DNA from: Saitoella complicata NRRL Y-17804
Taxonomy: Eukaryota > Ascomycota > Saitoellomycetes > Saitoellales > Saitoellaceae
DNA length: 64,000 bases
Assembly: GCF_001661265.1 (NCBI RefSeq)
Contig: NW_017567006.1
Span: forward strand, 310,001-374,000
Direction of reading: 5' to 3'
Shown here: positions 31,991-43,000 of the stretch, piece after piece
How positions within the stretch are numbered: position 1 is the first letter of the stretch
Layout of the letters: the number at the start of each line of letters is the position of its first letter
Translations under genes and position numbers: made by a program
Notes under the pieces: generated by a model
The model's input: the letters and a program-made list of their open reading frames with translations, nothing else
Database searches by the model: none
What the model was told of the DNA's origin: nothing

Positions 31991-32900
31991 CCATGTGTAA
32001 TACCAGACTAATCCACCGTTTTGACGTGGGGTACGTATTTGCCTAATAGAAACCATTCTTAGTGTTTCTTTGGAGGGTCTTAGAGGATGGGGTTTTTGCT
32101 CATGGAATTTGGCCGTTTCGCTCCTGAAATTTCCATGGGTGCGCTCGTGGGTGTTGCTCATGGGTTTAGGCAAAGTTCATGATCAGATCATCATGGAATT
32201 TAACTCCAAGACAACCCATGATGACATCTGGGAAATTCCATGAGCCTAGCATCCCGTCATGAAACTTCCCAGAGCGGCCTTCTCTTAGGGCCGGAGCAAA
32301 AGAGCATGATTACTGTCGCTGTCTTGTTTTGTCTGGGGTTTTTGCGGGATAGTAGACCATGACAGAATGCAGCATCCATGACTGATCCCAGTCGCATACA
32401 AAATTTCCTCATGGACCACGCACTTGCCTAAGTATATTCGGATTTGATCCACGACTTTAACGTACACAAGGTATGATCAACGTGCTCTGAGTTTGAACTA
32501 GCTAAACTTGTCGTTATGAACAGCCCCTCATTAGCCACGATACAAGGGCACATATGCCTGATATTGGAATCACTACTTCGTTATCATTGCGAAGATCATG
32601 AATTGCTGGTTGCAATTAGCCATCATGAGACACACTACGAGACCCCCAAATTCTACCAAACACGATTATAAGACACGAATAAAATTATCCAGCATCACAA
32701 GTAGAGGTATTTGAGTTACTGGGATACTCTGGGCACAATCTGGATTGACAATTCGTCTTGAGAGTAGAATTTTTTTATACAATTTATCAACACTACACTG
32801 TTATAATATTCTACCTCATGACAGCACATTGCACAGACGTGACGTTCATTGGTCCCATCTATCACAGGTCATCAATCTAGGCCTAATGATTTTGTTGAAT
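31991..32900. other. Unassigned island sequence
   Basis: About 900 AT-rich bases with scattered CCATGA/TCATGG words (notably 32095-32270) but no coding frame, RNA gene or clear repeat borders. Likely decayed mobile DNA. Confidence 0.3.
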
Positions 32901-32990
32901 CTTGAATGAGACCCGAAACTTTCAGAAGCCCAACCTTGCCTCAATTACCACTGTGAACGCACATATGCATACCATGACGCTTCCTCTCAT

Positions 32991-33700
32991 CTCTCATTTG
33001 TCCACTCAGTCGAAACAAGTTCATCGTCTTCATCATCATCATCAACGTCAAACTCCGGATCATCTTGGAAACTGCGATTGGACGTGTATTGATTTGATGC
33101 TCCTGAAGTGCGCAAGGTCTTCTTTCAGGGCTGTTTCCTACCACAAACCTTCATGCCATTGGGTCAGGGCGGGTTAGTGAAAACCAATGAGTAGTCTTTT
33201 TACTGTTGCTGTCAACAAAGTGCGGTGTGTCGGAATATCCATGCATATTCTCCTCCTCGTGTTCATCTGACCCAGGAGTTCTTTGATTACCCTCCCCAGC
33301 CTCTGTGCATTTTGCAGGCTGAGTACTGCTGCTGCTCCTAGGCCCAGGATGTGGTGGACCACTGGTAGAATAATGGCGGTGCCGAATACCACCAACAGGA
33401 GTGCGGACGGGCTGTGCAACTGATGGCAGTGGCTCACAGATTGCTTGTTTTGCCTTAGGTGGATGTCCACGTTTGCCCTTTCGGTTGATAATGTGGGCAA
33501 GATTTGCGGCAGGAGGGGGATGTATGCGCCCTTACTCCAAGGCACTCTGGACTTCAAGGTTACATATCTCCTGGATTTTGCGGCACCTATAGTCATTCTT
33601 GGACCTGATACAAGATATGATCATATCACGGCACTCTTCTTCAGGGAAATGGGGATAAGTCATCTGCACCTAACGTACATGACATGTCACATGTTGTTGA
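32991..33700 (-). CDS. Possible uncharacterised gene or transposon remnant with AT-hook-like motif
   Basis: On the minus strand one frame is open for about 120 codons (about 33535 to 33176) and reads INRKGKRGHPPKAKQA, an AT-hook-like basic motif, then Pro/Ser/Gly-rich sequence and an acidic stretch (SDEHEEENMHGYSD). Two neighbouring pieces look coding: VQMTYPHFPEEECRDMI (about 33685-33550) and, after a possible intron, NQYTSNRSFQDDPEFDV with a run of Asp/Glu (about 33100-33000). I could not join all of these with canonical introns, and in-frame stops remain, so it may be broken. Function unknown; its position in the island favours transposon origin. Confidence 0.25.
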
Positions 33701-33859
33701 GTAAAAACAAGTAACAAGGCAGTGGAAGACTTACAGCGGCAATGCAGTTGTCTTGAATGACTCGTATGTAGTAGGAAATGGTTTGAATGAGTCATAGTCA
33801 ACATCGTTTTTGATAAGGTGCTCAATGTCAGTATCTCACAGGCCTTGGGATTCAAAAAG

Positions 33860-33933
33860 TGATTCCGCCCGGGATCGAACCGGGGACCTGCGCCGTGTTA
33901 AGGCGCCGCCATAACCAACTAGACCACGGAACC
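33860..33933 (-). tRNA. tRNA-Val (anticodon AAC)
   Basis: A 74-nt tRNA without intron. The 7-bp acceptor stem (GGTTCCG/CGGAATC), D arm, anticodon arm GCGCC-TTAACAC-GGCGC with anticodon AAC, and T arm with GGTTCGATCCC are all present. Downstream on its strand is a run of five T, a Pol III terminator. It marks the right edge of the repeat island. Identical copies lie at 47113-47186 and 49702-49775. Confidence 0.96.
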
Positions 33934-34115
33934 ATATGAGTAGTTACGTTTGGGTGGGCAAAACATGTCAAACCCGGCGAGGATCGAGCTGCATGCCATG
34001 ACGCACCGACGTAAACAGACCTCAGTACCGAACCGTTGCACTGGTTACTGCTGATCCCGGGCTGTCCATCTCTTGACGGTTTTCAATTGGATGCGCTGAT
34101 TACGTTTGAAAGAGA

Positions 34116-36690
34116 ATGACTACTGGCCTTCAAGACATCCTTGACGCTCCTAATTACGACCCTTGCGACACCCTTAACCTGATCTTTACGTCGCACGAGT
34201 CTCTAACAAAGCTACTGGAGACACACACACTGGTCTCTAGGTACGCACGCGGCCTTGACCGGGAGATTGAACAACGGACCCGAGGGCTGCACGACGCAGA
34301 AGCGAACTCGGCCGACAGGCTCGCAGCCATCCAAGATGATCTCGGACAGCTTATAGCGTCAGTGAACGGTGTTCGCGAACAAGCGGCGAAGGCTGAGGAC
34401 CTTGTAGCGGGGATGACTGTTGATATAAAGCGGCTTGATGGAGCCAAGCGCAACTTGACAATATCAATGACGACCTTGAAGCGCCTGCAAATGTTAACTA
34501 CGGCATATGAGCAGTTGAAAGTCCTCAGTAAAGCACGGCAATATACTGAAACTGCGCACCTTCTGTCGGCCGTTCTGCAGCTTATGAACCACTTCAAGAC
34601 ATTTCGCAGTATTGACCAGATCGCAACGCTCAGCCGAAGTATATCTGATTTACAGCGAGAACTTTTGGAGCAAGTATGTCAGGATTTCGAAAACGCCTTT
34701 TCAGGGCAGGGATCAGATAGCGTAACAGAAAGGATGACGACGCTGAATGAGAGTTGCTTGATGGTTGATGTCTTCGGCGATGATGCTCGATTGCGACTTC
34801 TCACATGGTATTGCAACACCCAGCTGAGGGAATATCGAACGATCTTCAGGCGCAATGACGAAGCAGGGTCTTTGGACAACATTTCCCGAAGGTTTTCGTG
34901 GTTGAAGCGGGCTTTAAAGCAATATGACGAAGACCATGCCAAGATTTTTCCAAATGCCTGGAAGGTTGGTGAAGTACTTTGTCGGACATTCTGTGAAGAT
35001 ACTAGGGATGATGTCAATACCATACTGTCTCAAGCCGGTAAGAGCGTTAACGTTAAACTCCTCCTAACGGCATTGCAGGAGACGTTAGAGTTTGAGCAGT
35101 TTCTGGAGAAACGTGCGTTAGCTACGACTTTTGAACCTCGATCGTCGATTGACACGATCGCGTCCAGAGATGAGCGATCGCTTGTGTTTGGTCATACCAT
35201 CTCGGGCGCTTTTCAGCCCTACCTCAGCGTGTACATCGAGTCAAAGGAACACTCTCTTGCTGATATGATACAAGTTTATCGCAACCAACCGATCGCCTTG
35301 CCAGATCACGATGATCAGCAAGCTGTTTTGCAGTCATCCGCGGACCTCTTTACTTACTATCGACAGACGTTGGCACAGTGCGCGAAGTTATCAGACGGTG
35401 CGCCGCTCCTGGATTTGTCCCGTCTCTTTTCCAAGTGGTTGCGCGCGTATGGTGATCAAGTCTTGATGCAACGTCTCTCTGAACGATCCGAGTCCGTCAC
35501 ACGGATCGAAGACGCTTGCATGATCCTCAACACGGCCGATTATTGTCATACTACAGTATCACAGTTGGAAGAAAAGATACATTCGAAAATACAGGAAGAT
35601 CTCCGTGAACAGGTGAACTTCGAGAGCTTACGCGAAGCCTTTATTGGGATTATCGGTACAGCCATTCGAGTTCTGGTGAAGAAGGTTGAGGCTGAGTGCG
35701 ACATGGCTTTGAAAGAGATGCATCGAACGGACTGGGACTCCTTAGCGTCAGTGGGTGATCAGAGCAGGTATGTATATTTTCGTGGCCAGTTCGTCGCATG
35801 ATTGAGACTAACGTACTTCGATAGCTATGTTCATCCGCTGTCGGAGGTGCTTAAGTCATGCACCAAGAAAGTGTTCGCAAAGGTCATAAAGGAGCGATAT
35901 GCTCGCACGTATTGTGATAATCTTGTACACTCCTTTGCCCAGAAGTTTATCGACGATATTGTCAGATGTCGTCCTATCTCTGAGATTGGCGCTGAGCAGG
36001 TATGTCAAGATATTTTATACCAAACGTGTGAAAATCTCTGACATCTTCTAGCTGCTCCTGGACACCTACGCGATCAAGAATTGTCTTCTAGAGCTTCCAA
36101 CGCTTCTGTCTGAGGAAGGCACACAGACGCCTGCGAAGTAAGTTTAGTAAGACCTTGCACCCATGGGTTTTGCTTATAACGCTTTTAGTTACGTCAAATT
36201 TGTGAACAAGGGTATCGCCAAGATCGAGACAATCCTTAAAGTGATTCTTACCTCGGCAAGCACTCCGGATGCTCTTGCCCAAAACTATTTCTTCCTCATC
36301 GGGGACAAGAGTATTGGGAATTTCGCAAAGATCCTCGATTTGAAGGGTGTTCGCAAAGCTGACCAGGGCCCATTATTGGAGGTATTCAGCCGCCTGATGC
36401 CATCGCACCCGGATCTTGTTAACGAATCCCCCCTTCTTACATCAATCATTATTTCTCCGCACACGATCAACGCGCCCGTGACAGGACTCCCCGGAAGATT
36501 TGATCCGAGTAACATCGGTTCGGCAATATTTTCTGCTGCAGAGAGACTACCGCGACCTGCCAGTACTACCTTGGACCACAGTCCAAGCTCAACAAAATTG
36601 AACGAAAATCTGCGCAACCTTGGCAACATCGGCCGCTTATTCAAAAGAGAGGGCTTATCAAGGAGCTCTACAGACTTACCAAGACGTTGA
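34116..36690 (+). CDS. VPS53: GARP complex subunit Vps53
   Basis: An 804-residue tethering-complex protein that acts in endosome-to-Golgi retrograde traffic. Four exons: 34116-35767, 35825-35999, 36052-36137 and 36189-36690, with introns of 57, 52 and 51 nt. The N-terminal coiled coil and signature (LDGAKRNLTISMTTLKRLQM, then ARQYTETAHLLSAVLQLMNH) match Vps53. The C-terminal region contains KSCTKKVFAKVIKERYARTY and LDLKGVRKADQGPLLEVF. The last 90 residues are variable and Ser-rich. It ends 66 bases before the facing stop of the coiled-coil gene. Confidence 0.92.
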
Positions 36691-36756
36691 CGAAAGGCGA
36701 TGTTACTTGCTCCGCATTCTCTGCCGAACAATAATAATTATCACATTTATCTTCAC

Positions 36757-37651
36757 TTATTGAGTTCCCGCCCAAGTCCACTCTTCGTCATCCTCAAATA
36801 TTCTCCTCGTTTTGCTAAGCTTTGGTTTGTCGTTTTCCGTTTTGTCCCTGCTTGCAGCATTGTTTTCTTCCACCTCCGTGTCATCGCAGGACCGTTTCCT
36901 TTGAACAGGGATGTTGCTCAGGGAGGCAACAAAGTTCGGCTTTGTTGACGATATTATTTCGGTTTGCGGCGGAGAGGGCTCGTGCATCCGTACTTCATGA
37001 GAAGCCTGGGCCTGGGAACGGTGAACCTTTTCCAGCATGAGAGACTGTTGAGCGTGAGTGAATGCTTAGGTATGAGGCGAATGCATGCCTCACCAAGTTT
37101 TGTATGAGTAAGCCCTGACCCTTTATCAACACCGTTTGCTGAGAAATAAGGGCACGCATCTCGCCAATGGATGCATCGAGTGCGCCGAGTTTGGCCTCTG
37201 TTGCACGCCTCACATCGGAGATGGTTTCGATACCCCGTTGCAGTGCGGTTGATTGTTCGAAGACTAGATGTGCCACAATGAGTATGGTAAGGATGATGAA
37301 GGGTTATAACATACACGCATGTGCTCTTTTGATCTCGCATTCCGCTGTTTCTTTTGAGAAAGAGTCGACTGTTGTTTCGAACCCCTGCAACTTCTCCTTG
37401 ACATCACGAGTTTCCTTGAGCATCTCCTGCAAACCGCGTTCTACCATCGCTGAAAAATCGGAGGACTGTAAGGCTAGTTTGCGTGACCAGAAGGCGACAG
37501 CACTGAATGGGTCGTTCTCCGGCTGCGGCCTGGGAATACCTGTCATGGCGCGTGCTGTATGTCCAGCATTCGGCACGGCTGAAGGTTCGTCGACGAGTTC
37601 TTCTTCGTCCAGGACAGAGGAGACAGCAGTGCCTTGAAAATTCTGCTCCAT
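36757..37651 (-). CDS. Uncharacterised coiled-coil protein
   Basis: A 264-residue protein I do not recognise. Three exons: 37315-37651, 37094-37263 and 36757-37044, with introns of 51 and 49 nt in phase. Residues about 40-180 predict as long helices (SRKLALQSSDFSAMVERGL, then TEAKLGALDASIGEMRALIS). The C-terminus is charged with a basic patch (VQRKRSCDD) and an acidic end (IFEDDEEWTWAGTQ). There is no signal peptide or membrane segment. The ATG at 37651 (MEQNFQGTA) is preferred to an upstream TTG. It is divergent from the Ybp/glomulin-family gene with 157 bases between starts. Confidence 0.7.
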
Positions 37652-37808
37652 GTTGGATGGTGAGTGACTGGGCGACTGCGGGTTACGCGGAGTTACCGAA
37701 AGGGGCAATCTTATTGATATACACGGAGCACGCTAGTAACGTCGACAAGAGACCGCAGAGGTCGGCAGTGATCAGCTGCTGGACAAGTCAACACCAGCAA
37801 CAAGGACA

Positions 37809-39721
37809 ATGGCTTCTACAGCTTCGACTACGATGTCAGCGCTGAGCGAGGGGCTGCTGCTTTATAAAGAAGACCCGACATTTGACAATGCTATCACCTA
37901 TACGACAGTTATCGATGCTCATCTCTCCGATGCGGCAAGGTACACTGTCGATGAGCAACGAGAGATTCTCTCGGTTCTACATAATATCCTGGCTGCCGAG
38001 GAAAACGTGTGAAATCACCCTTATCGTCCACCTTGTCGCTTGCTGATCGCTGACATTAGCATGCCCTTGTGGAAACCATAGCATGGGATCTTGTGGCGAT
38101 CCTGCAACCATACTTGACGACACATCCTGACCTTGCGGCCTCTTGTTTACTAGCCTTAGCATCATACGGAGCACCCAAAGAGGTGTTTTTGAAGCTCGTT
38201 GAAGTACATGATCTGGGAGTTGAACCAAACTCAGCAAGCGCCGTCGCAACAGCTCTCGAAACCTGTTACAATCGCATTCAAGCAAAGAAACCCAGTCGTT
38301 TTCTAGCAAGCTACGGAGCCGCCATCCTTGGAATGTATGCCCAAGCACCCGTGACAAACTACAACATTGCCTCGGCGTTTATGTCCAATATAGCGTTGCG
38401 CATGAAGGAAAGCGAGCAAACAATGCCAGAAGATGCACTTATTCAACAGAGACTACTTCAAGCCTTCGGCACTCATGCCATTGAGGCTTTTATAAGATCA
38501 TTCGAACATGGGACGGCAAGCACTAAAGACGAGGACACCGATGAGGAAGATGAAGTGCTTCGAAGCAAACGAGGCTTGCAACTGGCTGAAAGGTTCCGTG
38601 CAACGCACACTCATCCAAGCCTTCGCAAGCTTGATTCAGTTTCCCACACGGATGGAGTGGACGATCATGTGGAGCTTGTGAACGGCGATTTAAATGGTCT
38701 TCTGCGAGAAGTCAGTACCGTCATGCAATTAACCCCCGAGCAATTGTGGGAAGAGCTTCCCATAATACTCGGCAAGACATATCTTGAGGAATCCAGCGAT
38801 GAAGAACAAGACGACGACGTTCCCGATGTACCAAGCGCAATACCACTCTCTTTGACTGGCACAATCATCCTATTAGCATGGCGTACGTTTCACGAACGAC
38901 CTCTACGGCCATCGTCTCTAAAAGAGTATTTCGAAATACACATGAATGCGGCATTTGCGCTTTCAAAGGCGCACGTCGTCAACCCTGAAACACTTGACGC
39001 CTTGCTGTTCCTGGGAGCTTGGATTACTATCGAGATGACGACGAACGCGTTGCAAGACATCGAACCTGAGCGCTTCCTAGAATACATCCACGTCAGTCCG
39101 GTCCGAAAAATATGCGTGACCTATAGCTAACTATCCTTTGCGCAGGTTTTTGCTGCTATATCGGCTACATCCCCAGACTCGAACGTTCGTTACTTGTCTC
39201 ACACTTTGGTGGCTAGATGCATACATTTACACAGGCCGGATGTTCGTCTTATGTACATCATGGATACTTTCGAGTCATGCCCCTTTGAGGCTGTACGAGC
39301 TGCGACGGTCGGCATATTGAAAGATGAAATACTGGCAGCAATTGACGGAGAAGCGACCGGCAGCTCATTGCTCGCAAGTCCTTTTTTGTTAACAGCCATC
39401 GGACCAGTGATATTCTCAATCGATGAAGAAGTCCTTTCTCGTCCGCAGTTATTGCAAGATAAATCTGGCTTCTTAATGCAAGCTCTAAACCTTTATCTTC
39501 TGCTTTTGAAGAAGGGTGGGGAGGACAAACTCGGCATTCGAAGTCCAACGCAACTGAAAGCAATGGAGGAGAAATGGTTAAAGCCTTTGTTTGTCGCGAT
39601 CTCGGATTGGTTGAGTGAAGACAAAGATTCCGAATTCCAAGTATCGCTGTTACAAGATGCGTTAGAGCGTGTGAACATGGCTCACGAGGTAGCAGTAGCA
39701 GCTGAAGTGTCACTGAGATGA
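37809..39721 (+). CDS. YAP-binding/ALF4/Glomulin family protein (Ybp1/Ybp2-like)
   Basis: A 601-residue alpha-helical protein of the Ybp/glomulin family. Three exons: 37809-38006, 38060-39091 and 39146-39721, with introns of 53 and 54 nt. Family hallmarks include the early VETIAWDLVAILQPYLTTHP segment, a central acidic insert (TKDEDTDEEDEV) and the C-terminal helical block (SFEAVRAATVGILKDEI-like). Known relatives: yeast Ybp1 is needed for Yap1 oxidation in the peroxide response, Ybp2 is linked to kinetochores, and human glomulin binds Rbx1. Which role applies here is not visible. Confidence 0.8.
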
Positions 39722-40096
39722 TCAACAGAACTTAAATTCAAAAAATACAAACGTCACTGTATAGCTAGGTATCTATCATATATCCCGTCCGCCCGTCCGC
39801 CCGTCAACCCGAAGCCGATCCTCAACGCCTTGCCTTTCATATGCGAATTTTTTCTTTAAACAAGCCTCCAATACACCAGTAGGTACTTTACATACTTATT
39901 CTCAAGATGCAGACCCATTGTCCAACAATTATAGGTAAGCAGCCGGCATAACACTTGGCACTGCTCTTATATCCAAATGTCTCACACTCAATAAATCCAC
40001 CCACGAACCAGCAGCATGTTCTCCGCATCGTCAAACAAGACTTGCTGCGAACACGCTCAATGGTCACTACCCTGCTCACATGGAAATCCTAGCCCA
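39722..40096. other. Convergent 3' region
   Basis: 375 bases between two facing stops. A short CCGCCCGT tandem (about 39786-39804) is the only feature seen. Confidence 0.35.
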
Positions 40097-43000
40097 TCAT
40101 TGCCGCCGTTCTTTCAGGCGCTCGCTCACTCGTAATAAAGCCTCTTTCAATGCCGGTACCCTTAATGGTTTGGTAAGATATAACGAACAGCCTGCCTTAA
40201 TGCATGCATCAGACGCCCCGGCAGCGACATCCGCAGTAACAGCACATATGACCGGGGATTGTCGATCAGGCTGATCCTTGTGATATGCGAGAATCGAACG
40301 CGTCGCTGTCAGTCCATCACAAACAGGCATGTTGACATCCATCAAAACCATATCGTACTGCTTCTCCTTACATTTATCGATGGCTTGTTGACCATCATAC
40401 ACAACATCGATAGCATACCCTAGACCTGCTGTCATCTTTTGGCAAACTTTAACGTTCACTAAGTTGTCCTCGGCGAGTAGGATGCGCAGAGGGGTGGTCT
40501 TGGCGAACTCCGGATCAAACAGCTTCTTAGATGGCGTCGTAGGGCGGCTCCAGGAGGAAAGTGGTTCAGCAGTCTGTGTGCCCTTTTGCTCTGCGGTGAC
40601 GTACTGCAAGGATTGTCCCATGACTTCATACAGCTTGCGTCGCTGTGATGGACGAACCAACAAAGAACAGTTAATTCCCATTTTGTCAAATAGCGAGCGA
40701 TCCGGCGCCTCTTCGGCTGTGCCACGAATGAGGATGAATGATGCTTCGGGGAACTCTCGAGCACATTTCTCCAGAACAGGGGAGCCTTGCTCGAGGAATA
40801 TCCATTGCACAGGATGCACCTTGCCCTTGAGCGCCATCAAATCGTAAGAATCATCGCAAGTTAATGTATGGGGGATCTTCATCGCCGTGAGATGCAATTC
40901 AAGTTCCTCACACAATAACGCAGAGTTCAAAATACCGAAAGCACTTCGCTTATAAGCAACCCCGTTAAACCGGAAAACGCGCTTAGCACGATTGAACGAC
41001 ACATGCGTTTCAAACGTGAAATGGAAAGTCGATCCGTGCCCTGGCACCGATTCAAACGTGATATCGCCATTCATCATTTGAGCCAATCGCATTGAAATCG
41101 CGAGTCCCAAGCCTGTTCCGCCATAAACCCGAGTGATGGATGAATCCACCTGGGAGAACAACGAGAATATCTTGTCATGACGATTTTCTGCTATACCAAT
41201 ACCGGTATCTTCGACTGAGATATGTACCTTCCACACTTGTCCATCGGGCACTGTGCGGGCTACAGCGGCACTGCTTCGCACAATTACATGACCAGTGCGA
41301 CAGAATTTGACTGCGTTCGATAACAAATTGAGGACAACTTGTCGCAATCGCGTTGGGTCACCAGTACAAGGATCCACCAGCTCATCAACTTGGCTGAAAT
41401 AACATAGCTCCAAACCCTTCTTGCTAGCGCTGAGGGCCAGAGTAGACACAGAATCTTCGATCGTGTCTCGGAGGTACATATCTCTGACTTCCAGCTCAAG
41501 CTTCTCGTTCTCTATTTTTGAAATATCAAGAACGTCATTGAGAAGGCTTAACAATTCTTCACATGAGGTGCGGATCGTCTCAGCATACTCAAACTGCGAG
41601 GGATTGAGCCCGCTCTCGCAAAGGAGGGTTGCCATGCCAAGGATCGCGTTAAACGGCGTCCTGATCTCGTGCGACATGGTAGCCAGGAAACGAGATTTGA
41701 CGGCAGCTGCTGCCTCTGCAGCTTCTTTGGCTTCTTTCATGAGCACTTGGGCCCTCTCTCTTTCTCTGATTTGATCTTCGAGATGCAGGTTCTTTGCGTG
41801 CAATTCTTCAGTCCGCTGTTGCACACGCACTTCGAGATCATGAGCATACTCTTCGATCTCTGCCGTACGCTCACGTAATTGCTTGTTCGCTTCTTCGATG
41901 GAATGTAGCAATGTGGCGTTCTCAAGTGCAAACGTTGCTTGGGTTGCGATAGTGGTAAGCAAGTCCAGACGCTGCTTTCCGTACGCAGAGTATACATGAT
42001 CATTTTGCAAGTACACAAGGCCAGTGAAAGCTCCCTGACTCACCAGCGGTATTCCCATCAAGGATTTGCATTTGTCTGGAAGCAATTTTGAAATATAGGC
42101 GTCGTCCGTCTCTTGGTAATCTTCCAAAGTCTTAAACACCATGTTCTGCGTCCTGGATACGTAGTTCACGACAGACGGAGGGACAAGGTCACCGGTACAG
42201 GCGAGGCGATCCTGATGGATAGCTGTGGAGGATGCGTCCCCAGTAGCAACAACGTGAAGCTCACCATCCCTTGGCTGAACTAAAGCGCAGTAGTCGCTCC
42301 CACTAACCTGAATCAAAATTCTGAGAATCTTCTCGATTACTTTCTCGAGCTTTGGTTCTTTGGCTATAGCCAATGCTGCTCGGAAGTACGCGAGTAGGTC
42401 TAACTGGGTGGGAGAAATCGAATCCGAAGGTTCTTCAACGGCGTTGAATGGAGCCTTCGCATTCACTTGTACGAACAGATCCTCGTGATTCGCAGTGCCT
42501 TTCTGCAAAACTCCCTTGTTGCCGGTTGCATCAATAGCTGTTAGAGGCGGCAAATGAACGGGAATGCTGGGGTGAGGAGAACTGAACAGGCGAAGCTCTG
42601 GGTGCTCATCGAGTAATCTTCTGGCCTTGGGTAGACAGCCCCACTTGACGAAGTACTCGTAGGCTTCCGCAAGATAACCCCAACCAAGCTTGGTATGCCT
42701 ACGCCGTGTGAGCATATCACCGCAACGTTCGTTGACCAAAGCTACCAACTGAATGTGATTGTTGTGTTTCGCATGCACAATGGCTTGGTCGTACACATCG
42801 AGAGCTGAAAGATACTGACCGCGATGGGCAAGTACGTCCGCCTCCAGGCAGAGCTTTCTACCGCACATACTGACGGGGTTGTGCTCCGCCCAATCGTTGA
42901 ACATTTTCACATTCTCTTCAACGGTAGCCAACTGTTCTGGAGATAACATGGGGTTCTGATCCAGAATGTGCCAAGTTGAATAATGAACAAAAGGCACATG

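Noticed and set aside
29086-32000. CRISPR-like array in the CATAATCC repeats
   Set aside because: Eukaryotic context, variable spacing, both orientations and no cas genes.
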